From Pogonophryne albipinna (taxonomy: Eukaryota > Chordata > Actinopteri > Perciformes > Artedidraconidae), in contig CM053251.1 of assembly GCA_028583405.1 (NCBI GenBank), forward strand, positions 11,977,495 to 12,041,494: a DNA stretch of 64,000 nt, read 5' to 3'. The notes beneath the pieces are model-generated. The model ran no database searches. It was not told where the DNA came from and was given only the letters and a program-made list of their open reading frames with translations. Positions 48,995-61,288 of the stretch are shown piece by piece. Numbering within the stretch: the stretch's first letter is position 1; each line of letters starts with the position of its first letter. A program made the translations under genes and the position numbers.

Positions 48995-50294
48995 GTTAGA
49001 GAATATAAACAAACCTCAGTCAGGTGGAACACACACGACCTTTTAAACTCCAGCTGTCAGTCTGTCTCACAGAACACTGGGGAATATTTTCAGGCACCTT
49101 CAGCCAGGGGAGACGGAGAAAGATTCAACACGAGTGTAGTAATACCCGTGTTGTTTGCTCAGTCAATATTGCACTTGGCTTTATCTAAACTTCCTGAATG
49201 CCTGAGGCTGATTGATAGTCCTATTTTATCTACTAACAGCAATTCAAGCCCACCCAAGTCGCACAAAATCTGAACTAAAAGACGATTAGGTAACAAGCCT
49301 TGGAAACGAAATACAAACTCAGAGCCACCTCTCTGGATTCTGCACACACCTAACAGCTGTCAGTAGGTGAAATAATCCCTCACACACTTATCACAGCCAG
49401 ACTAATAGATCCCCATGCACATGGCATGGGGACAAATCTCTCTCAGCTGTCAATCTCGCGCCACGGGGAGAAAAGTAATAAGAATAAGATACGAAATGAA
49501 TTACTTATCAAGCTGAATGTACTCACAGCAGGGCAACAACAAATAAAATCCAGTACTTCCACCTCTCGACCCAGTAGGTTTGACAGACGTGTCCTAAAGG
49601 ATTTAAGGAAAAATAAAGGTACAAAATGGCAACAGATTTGGCTGCCCAAGAGACTTCAATTTCCTGACGTGTTTCCAACCACCAGCAGAGAATGAATAAA
49701 GAGATATGATGGTGGCATCGGAGACAATGATCTGAAGGAAAGCATCTTGTAAAGACTGGCACACTGCTGGCACCCGTTTACGCTCCTTTCATCTTTTAAC
49801 AAACGTGTTTTTTGCGTTTAGCGCATGATGCAAAACTATGGATCTCAGACCCATCAGATGTATGATGTATTTCAGTTGTATTAAAAAATGTCACTGAATA
49901 AAAGGCAGACTGTGATTTTAAGTTAGGAATATTTTAGTAGCAAGAAAGCTCCCTATAATTTAGAGAATTAAACACAAAATACAAGATGTATAGACTACCT
50001 CGGATAATATGTGCTGTTATGGAAAACTCAAGAGATGTTCTGGCATATTTCAACTGCAATACTACAAAACTACATATTTCTCATATTCTCCCAATGTGCA
50101 TACTAGTCAACGTGTTGTCACAAATTAACTGTCCGCACTGTGCCATTTGAATAGCCACAATACTAAGCCTGTCTTTTCACAATTGTATGTTGTTCAACAA
50201 TTTTACCTAGTAACACTTTACTATAACCTCGCTATGTATAAGCACATATAAGAACATTTGTTATCAATTATGTACAATATTTGTCCACAATAGC

Positions 50295-50295
<1 letters not shown>
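48995..50295. other. Non-coding span, nothing recognised
   Basis: No convincing exons. The frames near 49426-49762 lack any domain. Confidence 0.4.

Positions 50296-50382
<87 letters not shown>
50296..50382. repeat. (TG)n microsatellite, 87 bp
   Basis: Uninterrupted dinucleotide run. Confidence 0.97.
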
Positions 50383-50383
<1 letters not shown>

Positions 50384-50862
50384 TTATGTACAAGCTCAAT
50401 CCCAGCACATACACACATGGAGCAAAGTCAGCAGAAAGATGGAGAGGAGGAAGTGAACTTGAGGATTTCTCGAAGTTGACAGCAACTTTGTACATTACTG
50501 TAAATACTGTAATCAAACTGTTGCGAGTAAGAAGCCAATCCTTCATTAATACACCTGTAAAACAAGCATAAACATCTAAACATGTAGAAAGGCTGTAATT
50601 TAATCGGCTCTGTCTGCAGTCTCTCATCCCCCGCAGCTGTGATCAACACAATCACAGCACGCTAGCTTGGCTATTAGCAACGGTAACAAACAAGCCAACA
50701 CAAAATAATGAGTTAAGTTTGCCTATTTTGCAAATATAGACTCTTTTTATCTACTCTGAATTCATTCTTTAAAAAAGAACCAATAAGAGTATTAATAAAG
50801 AAGCATTGAAAAGAGTTGTAGTATTGATAATATTGTCACAATACCCCTAACATAGGTGAGGG

Positions 50863-51611
50863 CAGTGGCGTTTTTATATGTACAAAAGTGGTGGGGCACA
50901 AAAAACTTAGATGTCTATATATAAGCTTCTGCAGAGAGGTTCATGGCTGGTGAGGCACTGGCACTGACTCTTCAGGTTTACAAATATTATATTTTGACCT
51001 AAATCAAAATATAATATTATTTTCAAAAGCTTTTTGTGTCTGATGCTTCAATTAATTTTAAACAGACAGTTCAACAGAAGGATACCCAAAAAATGTAATT
51101 TTATCATTTAAATATTGAATTGTTCTCTCTTAGTAAGATCCCATTTTCAATAAAATGGCGGTCTTACCTTGACTTGAAGATTAAATCCATTTGCCTATCC
51201 TTCTGGACAAAAATCTCTATTACTTTTTTGTAAAAGTCCTCCTTATCTTCTTGTAGTTTCAAAAGTCTATCTCATCGATAGATTTATGATTCGAAAATTA
51301 TAAAAGTAGGGTAGACATGTGGATATTATCCGGCTGAACAAAACGTGCATTTATCTAACAGGTTTGTTTCCCACAGATTTTATTTGGAGCTATTTTCTAA
51401 AATCCTATGGAGAAATCTCATTGCTTTTTTGTCGAGGAAAGCCATGCTGACTAAAACAGCAATGTACAGATGAATCAGATGATTAAACATGATCTTAAAA
51501 TATATTTTTTAATTTATTTTTTGCATTTTTTTGTAATCATTATTTTTAATATTTTCTGCTGACACTAGGTGGGGCTGTGCCCCACCTGCCCCTAATGACC
51601 AGTCGCCACTG
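50863..51611. mobile_element. hAT-type MITE (CAGTGGCG ends)
   Basis: The 749-bp element starts CAGTGGCG and ends CGCCACTG. It is flanked by GGTGAGGG (50855-50862) and AGTGAGGG (51612-51619), an 8-bp duplication with one mismatch. Subterminal GTGGGGCAC / GTGCCCCAC motifs lie near both ends. No transposase. Confidence 0.85.
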
Positions 51612-51619
51612 AGTGAGGG

Positions 51620-51660
51620 ATAAGCCAATAAAGCGTATTTGTATTGTATTGTATAAAGTA
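51620..51660 (+). repeat. LINE/SINE 3'-tail-like fragment
   Basis: AAGCCAATAAAGCGTATTTG followed by TATTGTATTGTAT has the look of a retroposon tail directly right of the hAT element. The body is not seen. Confidence 0.35.
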
Positions 51661-51748
51661 GTGCTAGCTCAGCCTTCAGCAACACACATTTAAACATCAA
51701 TGCCTTCATGCACCAATATTTCACACAATTCATATGTTTTATCGACCT

Positions 51749-51750
<2 letters not shown>

Positions 51751-51837
<87 letters not shown>
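51751..51837. repeat. (TG)n microsatellite, 87 bp
   Basis: Uninterrupted dinucleotide run. Confidence 0.97.
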
Positions 51838-51839
<2 letters not shown>

Positions 51840-54800
51840 AATGTTTTTTTTTAATATTCCATAGAGACAGGCAGAGACAGACATATCTACAGAAAGCTGT
51901 GAGTGTGTCTGTCTCTGTTTACTGTGTTCCCTTTCCTCCATCTATCTACATCAAAGCTTAGTGAGCTTTCCCACTTCTGTGTTATCATGCGTTGCAACTC
52001 CAACTTGCACATCAGCAAAAGTGTAACAACTTTGAGCTTGGGCGCTATTTTCTCACGCAGCAATTAGCTGAGCACCCTGCAGGGTTTCGCTTTGAGTCTA
52101 CAAGTCCACACTCAAAGACTGCTGACAAAATATTTCGCCACGTGAGGAACATTAACCTAAACAATCGCTGTGGTCTGCAATATGTCTGCTTTACAGCTAC
52201 AGAAGCTAAAGAACTTTCAATGGGGGAAAATTATGTTCACGATTACTATATAAGAAGAAACCTGATGTGAGATGTGTAGCTCTGAAGTGTAACATTAATG
52301 TATCCTTGTTCTGCACACAAAGTATTTCAGCAAGTAGAGAGCAAACAGCTTATAATAAAGTTACAGAGGTGAAGCAGTCAGTATAGTTTCCTGACAAAAG
52401 GCCAGAAGGGGAGGAAAGCCAAAACAAAGCTGCATTGTAGCAAAGTAATATACTCAAATTGTGATGCATGCATTATGATGTAATTGTGCAGAGTGGTTTG
52501 CTATGTAGGAGTGGGTGGACAAACTAAATGTGTAGCATTGTATTTTTATACACTAATTATTCTGTAAATTCAATTAAGAAATAGTTTGAATAACCATACG
52601 CCATTTCATCACATAAGAATTGTTTCACTATATTTAAAAGGTTAATCATTAGTTTTAATAAATAAAGTAATTATTACCGCTAATTGATAGTTAGCAGCAT
52701 GTAAGCAACCAGTTAATGGTCGATGTGTGTACCTTATACAAAAGTGCTACCAAATATTTCCGTACTTCCAAAGAAAGAACAAAAACAACTGCCAATCACG
52801 AGACAGCAGTTGAGTTCAAAACTAATTATTAACACGAGTATACCAAAAGATAAAAATATTTCACTTTTCCTTACACTTTATCACTTTATAAACTGACAAA
52901 ACACTGATGAAATAGACTACAGTGTGAACATGTCTGGTTATTATATACTGCAACCATGAGTTCTTCCTCATCTCCTGTTGTTGATATTCCTCTTCTCCTC
53001 CTGCTTACTTCAATCTCCACCTCACCTCCACCCGATCACTGCTAAACCTACTTTCATGTTCTTAAAGGCGTCACAGCCACAGAGTTAGCCCGAGGGCGGC
53101 AACAACAACAAACAAACACAGAAGGGCCTGGTGTTAGAAACAGCATTACACTCCATCACATGAGGTGGACTCCCATAATGAAAACAAATTGGGAAAAGCT
53201 TTAAGCGGTAGAAATCTTGTAGGTCGACTGTATTTAGAATCACATTACATACGAAAGATTTATTTCAGAAAGGAACGAATAAAGGTGCTGATGAGGATTT
53301 GACCCCACAGGAGAAATCAACGAGTACTAATGTTGGTATTTGACTGTGTAAAGGTAATTTGGGGAGTTAATATGCAATTGACTTTACTTTAAACCCGGTG
53401 TAAATCTGTACCTGATACTGTGAACATATTTGGTTACACAGATACAAGTTATATTAATAAAAAGGCTTATGGGAGTTGAAACCCTTTGCTTATCCATCAT
53501 GAACTGAGAACTTAGATGTTGATGCTTGAATTCACAACATACATACGATAATAGTACTTAGAGAATATAGAGCAGACTGAAGATTTGGTATAATGACACT
53601 GACAAGCTTTCAGTGTCAATATGAACAGACATCGTCATATTCACATGTTATTCTAGCCATCTGTCCTCAGTTGAATCCCCAAAGGTTCAGCAAGTCTGGT
53701 AGACAGCGAATTCCCATAGAACATTACTCCTTGATCATGAAAGCGCCTTAAAGCACAGCCAGAACTCTGGAGGATCCTTTCTGAAATCAAAACAAAAAGC
53801 CTCCTGACACAGTGGGGTCACTGACTCATAGTATGTCTGGGTGCTCTGTAAACAGAGCGGACCCTCAGGTCAGACTGACAGAACAGATGCAACCATTACT
53901 GCGTCTGGGTGTGTCACAACCTCTCATAAATATCTCCACTGCACCACAGATGGGAGTTGTGAGCGTAACGCATTTACTGCAGCAACACTTCGATTTGACT
54001 TCTCTGAATTCTCCTAACTCATGCAACAACAAACCCACACACACCCACACACACAAATGCACCAATGTAATCAATAAAGCTTGGTTTTGCCTCTGCTCTT
54101 TTATTCCCCTTTGCCATCCACACTATTTGAATTATGTTCCTAATCCTGAGTACAGAGGCCCAGGTAATTACATATGTTCATCCCCAGTCCCCACTGCAAG
54201 ACTTGCAAAAAAAAAGAAAAGCTCCAGCCTCTGTTTGCTTCTCTACGTAACAAAGGGACAATGCGGCCGCTCATGCTGCTTTCTGTCTGACAATGTGAGT
54301 GGACAATGGCTATACACAGATCTGATGAGGTGCCTGCGGATCGCACACATATTGTACGCTCTAAGGCTGATCTTTAATTTCCAAATACACGAGGGAAGGA
54401 TTTATATGGATATGGATGTCTATGAAAATTATTGCAAAATGTTGGTAGTAAAAATCAACTATTATTAATGGTTAGTTAGCATGTCAAAGGTACAATAAAA
54501 GGACTGTAAATACTGATTGTTACATGGGATAAAGTCAGCAAAAAAAAATAAAACCCTCCCTAAAGAGTCTGATTTGCTGTGATTTGTTTGAAATGTGGGG
54601 CACATTAAGTTCTTTATTAGGAACCAAGCTACTCCATTAATCAAGGAAGTGTTCCTTCTGAGCTTACATCCAGCTGAGGCTGGCTGGATAGCTGATAGCT
54701 GGTGGCTGCGTGATGGATTGTGTGTGTATTGTGTTCCCCGAACGAGAAGCGCTGCTCTCTGGTCCGGGGGAGCCTCGGTGGCACTCAGCCATGAGAAATT

Positions 54801-56370
54801 AGCTGAGTTCGCCCGACATTTTTCTGCTTGACATGAATCGGCAGATCCACACGGGTCAAAAAATAACACACAGTCTGGGCTGGGAGTAAAAGTATGTGGT
54901 GTGACTCATCATCTCTTCATATGAAGATGCTTAGAATAGTTGAGAGGCAGTAGTGTTCCCATCTGCCTGAGAGATAATACACAATGTTACCGGAAAGTAA
55001 TCTGTTTAAATTTAAGAAAATAACATTTTAAATAAGGTTAGGGGACAAATTTAGCCTTTAGCGTAAAGGTTTCAAAACTCACTGTAAACAACCTGTTCAG
55101 CACCAAACTGTTGACAGACACTGTTAGCAACTACCTGGAGAAATTGGCTGAGTGGAATTAACAGCTAAATAGACAAATATTTTGGTGGTGACCAACAACA
55201 GAGGTAAAAGAGGGTGAATATTTGACTTGTATTTTTAGATGCACCAAGGGGGTCAATGATGTGCACAGACTTGACATCTGACTTGGCTTAATTGCATTAT
55301 TGAAGCATGATGATTAACAGCGTATGCCATGATCAAATACGAATGTTAGAAAGTATTCTCACTAGCCATCGCTGATCAGGTGGAGAAAATAACTTGGTTA
55401 GGCCTGCACCAGCATTGTTGATAATGATGGGTTTTCCATGGTACTAGCGTTGCCACAGAGAGCATGTTCTGATGTTCATCAACATCAGTTAGATTAACTG
55501 CCAATTATGTTTCATATTGCAAGTCAGTGAACCAAAAACAGCATGAGTAAGCTGTTTGGCACACAGTGCACTAGAGTACGGGCCTGAAACTAGTGCTCTC
55601 TTTTCTGTTAAATTGATAATTGATTCTGCACATTACAGTGTTCATTGTCACTTGACTTAACGACTGCGGATGGGCAATTTCATTATTATAATTAACAACG
55701 ACTTTGATTAATAAGTTATAAGACATTTACTAACTTCAGTCACAACCGGTTATATTTCTAAAATTAGATTTAAATTAGATTCTCTGTGAATGAATTGATA
55801 ATTGTGAATCATCAGCAACAGTTGGCAGGACAGGAGTTTGTGCGGGGGCCGCTGACAGCAGCCTACTCACCTCTAAGCATACGGCTAATGTTCCGCACTC
55901 TTACTAAAGACAGCAGGGCAAATTACACTAATCAAGAGAACGTTTTAACATGCTGCCGATGAAGGGCAACCTGCTTCGGGCAATGACTGTTTGATTTTGG
56001 CAAATGTTAGGGCTGTTTAAATATCACATACAATTTGTATTCACAAGTCGCAGAACCCTGAAAAGGAGGCAAAAATAGAAGCCAGAGGGGAGGAGAGCAG
56101 GGAATTTGCTTGTGGTGCTGGACGTTTGCTGAATCAATGAGATAAACATAAGGGCTCTGAATGTCAGAGTTTACATCTACAAGATTGAAGACTTACATTT
56201 GGTCACTGGCAACTGCTCTTAGAGAAAATTCTATTCAAAAAGGTCAGCCTCAACCCTCCTCATACTGAATAACTGAATGTCTGGGTCCCTGTGTGGCTTC
56301 GGCCTCCTGTATCAAAAAGCATGCCATTGACGTAAATGTCTTTATAGAATCGGAGGGATGAAACCCTCTT
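51838..56370. other. Non-coding span, no genes recognised
   Basis: Includes a 218-codon open frame at 53812-54468 with no recognised domain and low-complexity stretches, which I do not consider a gene. No repeat termini were found. Confidence 0.45.
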
Positions 56371-56376
56371 TAATGG

Positions 56377-57000
56377 GCACACATGCAGAGCACACAGTGA
56401 AATGTGTTCTCTGCTTTTAACCCATCCTAGTACCAAGGGTGTTTCTCAATGTCGAGGAAGGCTGCTCCAGAGCCACTATTTCAAGGATGCTACGCCACCG
56501 AGTCCCGCCGAAGGACTGTTCCAATGTCCAGGATGCTTGGAATTCTACCGAGGCCAGCGTCCTTCGTTGCGGGACATTTCGAGGCTGCACATGTGTATCC
56601 TCCGCGGTCTTAAAATCCCCACAATCCTTTGCGCACGGACCAATTTCCAAATCTTTGGCGGAAATCGCGCTCCATTTAAGGCGGGGCCTCGCATATGACG
56701 CACACCCACACACCTGTTAGCCTGTTCCACAATTCTTCGTTTTACGAGGCTAGGAAGGATTCTGGCATCGCTTCTGAAGGACCTGACTCGGAGGGACTTG
56801 TCCTACCAAGGAAGCGTCCTAGACATTGAGAAACACCCCAGGAGTCTAGTACTAAGAGCAGGGGGCAACTACAGCGCCCGGGGAGCAATGGGAGTGGGGG
56901 GTTGGGGGGGTTGTCCGGTGCCTTGCTCAAGGGCACCACGGCAGGGCAGGAGGTGAACTGGGACCTCTCCAAGTACCGGTCTACACTCCATATTTCATGA
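56377..57000 (+). repeat. Dispersed fish repeat interrupted by a MITE
   Basis: The flanks of the MITE (GTGAAATGTGTTCTCTGC and TTTTAACCCATCC on the left; AACTACAGCGCCCGGGGAGC and GGTGCCTTGCTCAAGGGCAC on the right) belong together as one known type of fish dispersed repeat, split at CTAGTACYAAG. Confidence 0.55.
56438..56845. mobile_element. MULE-like MITE (GGTGTTTCTCAATGTC ends)
   Basis: The inverted ends GGTGTTTCTCAATGTC / GACATTGAGAAACACC are perfect. An 11-bp direct repeat CTAGTACCAAG / CTAGTACTAAG (56427-56437 and 56846-56856) flanks the element, a length seen with Mutator-like elements. AAGGA/TCCTT blocks recur inside both ends. Non-coding. Confidence 0.7.
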
Positions 57001-60000
57001 AACCACACATTTCTGGATACCACAAAAAACTGTTATATCAACACAAATGTCCCTTTTCAAACTCCTGGATCCAGGATTAAGGAATTATGAAACAGTCGTT
57101 TTAATTTAAAAAGTGGTCTCATTGATAAGAGCGATGCTCTCCATCAATAACTTTCTAAATCGGCCCAACATTTGCGGGGGTGGTATCAAAAGTCAACAAT
57201 GAATTCTCTGCTTATTCAATCCTGTAATTCAATAACACCTAAACAAAGAAGATTAGCTAAAACCCTTGGCAGTGACAGTCGCTTATTCATACAAGCCTTA
57301 TGGGCGGGGCTCTGGCTGAGATTTACAACTGAAGACCAGGTGGCAGTACGGTAGGAGGCTCTTGGCAGGAGGCGCTCTTGTGAGACTGGAGGGAAGGAGA
57401 ATGTTATCCTGCTGGCTGAGGGAGTTGTTTCACACCCATTGGTACAAGCCAAGCACCCTTCTGCCAGAACAGGCCTGAGGCATGTGGGACTATCACCAAA
57501 TCTGGAAGGGAGAAGCTGAACTTCTAAATTATAAGGTTCTGCAATCGAAGCGTTCCAGCAAGACTTTATGTTTGGATTGTCTATTTAAGATGGCCACTAT
57601 TCATTTTACTCTAAATGTGTCATCTAAATATATCCCCCTGTTAATGTCCCTGTATAAGAGATGTAGTCAATCTACAGTATACACAGGTGTTCTAATTAGG
57701 TAAGTGTTCTGGAGACAAATCTTTCGATGCACAGCATGTGACGCATGTTACACTGCAAGCATACATTGTTTTGATTTGGCTAGATAACAAGTAGTATTCA
57801 TAATTTAGAGTGATCAGCAATAACCTAGTATGTTAACAGAGCATTAAAAGACGAAAAAAACACATCACAATATTGGTGATACTATTTGTTAGGAAAAATA
57901 TCACTCGTCACCGGCTTGAGCTTCAATATCAGGATACATGTATTTATTAGCCTTGCAAGAATGGAAGTAGTCATCACACACAGGGCTGCATGGGACAAAT
58001 AGTTCCCCCCGAATAGTGTCCTTGACATGCTTATATATAAGAAAGTGTTACAGTCACAAGATGCAGAATACCAGTTCAAAGCAGTATTCAATGTTTAATT
58101 CAGATTAGCTAAAGGCCTGCGTAAGCAATAAACATGACAGTCATATGTCTATCTCCATAGAGGCTGAATCATCATGTTAATCGTTGTCACATAGCTATCA
58201 TATGCCTAAAACAGTGTGTCCTGACGCTCTTCTAATCACACATCCTGTTACGTACACAGCTACGTAGGGCCTTTGTTATCATGTGCTACTCTGATATTAG
58301 AAGAGAACATTCAGTATTTTCCCAACACTAATTGATGGAGGAATGCAGGGCAGAAACACCACGGCGGTGAAAGCAGAGCATCAAATATTTTACCAAAATA
58401 AAGCATCCTACAGACGACAATTAAACATACGGAAATGTATAGTTTATTTGTTTTAAATGAAGACAGAATGAATATGCCTGTTCTGCTTGTAGGCAATGTT
58501 CACAGTGAGATTCTAGTGTCAGGCCCGGCGCTGCCTCCATGTGCCAAACATGTCAGAAAATGGGCCTTTGCATTCTCACTAGACAAGAACATGGCAGTTT
58601 TCACATTGGCTCTAGTTTGCAGACGATAGAGGAAATTGGGCTGGTAAATGAGATTGGGTGTGGGGTGTGAGTGAAGGAGGTAGAAGGCATGAGTGAAATC
58701 CTCTTTTAAAGCACTGGAGGAAAGATAGTCTGCGACAAGCCTGAATGAGGATGGACCTAAACTGTCAAATTAGGAGGAACAGTAGTCTAAGTGAGCATTG
58801 CCCCAATCAGAACCAACTCAAGCAGAAATGCCTAGTAGGTTAAAAAAACAACAACAACAAAAACAAAGGTCTCAAATGAGAAGCATACCAATTGCATAAC
58901 AATATCCATCCAATCACAATCTGCCTGCAACACTCTTCTCTTCAAGACACAATCCCAGACTCCTATTTCTCTCCGTCTTCAAAGCTAGTCCAGATTTTAT
59001 ATTTCCTTTGAGAATTAATTCAGCCAACGGGAGTCTTTCCAAGTCAAAGTGAAACACTCTTAACCCTTCCATGTGTGGTTTGTCCAGAAAATCTCCGGTT
59101 TAAAATGACAGCAATGTTCCAAAACGTCGGATCCAGCTAATCCTGTCACATGTTCCATTATTCTGGTTTGACTAATTTGATATTTCTTTCTTTTCTACTG
59201 TTTAGTAAATCCTGTGTGAGAGAAGGGAAGATGATGTAACAGATGAAATCAACCCTTGAAACTGTAACTAAAGCAACAGCAGCACATAGAATGACAACAT
59301 GGAAATTAGAGAGGAAATATGAATTACTGTTCCAATAACTATGCCTGTGTAGTTACAGAATGAGGTTAGTAATTCTTATATTAATCATATACTGAAATAC
59401 AAAAATATACTTGTTGTAAAATATCACTTGCCAACAGCTTCCCATTAGTAAAGCCGACTAAGGACGATTATCAGACCCATAATGACTTCATTAGGATAAT
59501 GAAAGAGCCAAGGCTGAATTTCTATTCTGCATCTTAAACCCTTGTATTAGGTTTGCCACTGGCCATTTAGATTAGCGGACCCAAACACAGACTCAAGAAA
59601 TGCATAAAGTAGATAAGACATTGCTATTGCAGACTGACAGAGGTTATACAACATGTGCATCCAAAATAACTGCTGTTGAGAGTTTAGAGGAATGTAAAAG
59701 CACTAGATGAACACAGCAAAGTCTATTTGGAAAGTGACACATTTTATTGTGCTGGCGCTGAACTACAGAGACCGCAGCTTGACCATCTTTGGATTTGTTG
59801 AGCCCAACACTGATACCGAGTTTAAAAAAAGGGATGACCACTAGTATTTTCTTCAACATATTGTCATCCATCATTTGTTCTTTTAAAGAATTGAAAAGAA
59901 GATTCATACAATGAGTTTTCCCAGCCTGCAGGTTTGAAATGTACATCAGTTATGTTGTTGTCAGTTGTTATTGGTTGTCTTGGTAAACTATCCTGAGCCT

Positions 60001-61195
60001 GACTGAACAGTACTGAACCCCGAGCCACAGCTTCTCAGCTCTGCTCAGGTTTGCACTGTGTAGGGAGCTTTTTGCCACTATTATACTCTTCTGTGAATGT
60101 TCCCAGTGAAACGTCCTAGTACATGTTGAATTATTCCAGAAGGCAAACACTTTCTGCTTGAGTGAAGTAAGCTGAGCAGTTTGACGCAGCTTCTCTGTGA
60201 GCCAAGTTTAATTGTTTAAAAAATCCTAATTTACCCATGGTCTGTGGCAAATTAGTCCTTCTTGTGTGCAATGGGTGTTTTGGGACTTATATGTTATCTA
60301 TTCTGAAAGGTTTGAGTTAGATAATAGCTTTTGCCTCTTTTGTGAAACTGGCCACATTGAAATCAAATAATGACTGATGACTTAAAGCTTTAAAATTACC
60401 TACATACCCACACAGGTGATTCTAATAGTTTTGCTGATTAGACTGAGGATGAAACTGTGTTAAGCTATGCTTTGATTAAAAGGACATCACTTAACTTTAT
60501 GGACCAATAGTAAGTGTAACAGGGTAAATGGTCCCGCCTTTAACAGGTGCAGTAGATTAACAGGATTTAACGTGGGAAATGTCAATAAAGCCTAATTTGT
60601 ACCCACATGGTCCAGTTAAGAGGTTTAACAGGCAATATATAAAAGCACCTGTTTAGGTGGGTGTTTAGGGTCTTTAATATCAGGGTGTTTATACTGTGCC
60701 GCATAACGTGAAACATGAAAACCTCTGGCTCCCTTTATATATAGATCTCAGTTTTCAGGGTACCAAAAGTAACTCGGTGGATATAAACTGAAAAAGTAAT
60801 CAAATGTAACATTAAGTTGCAAAAACAAATGACAAGTACTTAAAGTATTAATAAGTGTCTTTTCTGTATCACTGCAGCCATATTTACTTTTTATCAAATG
60901 TATGGCACCGCAAGTAGGCTGAGAAAGCAAACCTCTTTGATCCAATGATTGTGAACCCCTTAAAAAACACCTCTTAATATAAACTAAAAACTAGCACTTT
61001 TAGCTCATAGTTATTGTTTTACATTACATATGCTTCAGAAGAGAAAAACATTTAAATATGTCTCCATATTATATAATATATATTCCATATTTTATTCCAT
61101 TCTATTTCTATGTAAATACTGCTATATTTTACTATTTTTTTTAATGTTATTATAGTTTTCCTAAAATAGTTCTCTATTTGTGTTTTTTTATTTTT
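57001..61195. other. Non-coding span, no genes recognised
   Basis: Unique-looking sequence. Short frames lack domains, and no repeat ends were found. Confidence 0.45.
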
Positions 61196-61288
61196 GTTTT
61201 ACTTTTATGTATGCACCATGACATCAAGTCAAATTCCTCGTACGTGTCAACCTACCTGGTAATAAACCTGTTTCTGATTCTGATCAAT
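61196..61288 (+). repeat. LINE 3'-end fragment
   Basis: The text CAAGTCAAATTCCTCGTACG, then ACCTGGTAATAAACCTG, then TTCTGATTCTGATC is the standard 3' end of an L2/CR1-type fish LINE with its terminal repeat. No coding part. Confidence 0.6.

Noticed and set aside
51569..51582. CTCF-like ACTAGGTGGGGC inside the hAT MITE
   Set aside because: The core does not fit well, and the GTGGGGC part is a subterminal motif of the element.
53812..54468. 218-codon open frame
   Set aside because: No recognisable domain, biased low-complexity content and no supporting splice sites or neighbours.
57336..57347. CTCF-like CCAGGTGGCAG
   Set aside because: Too short and weak a match without flanking support.
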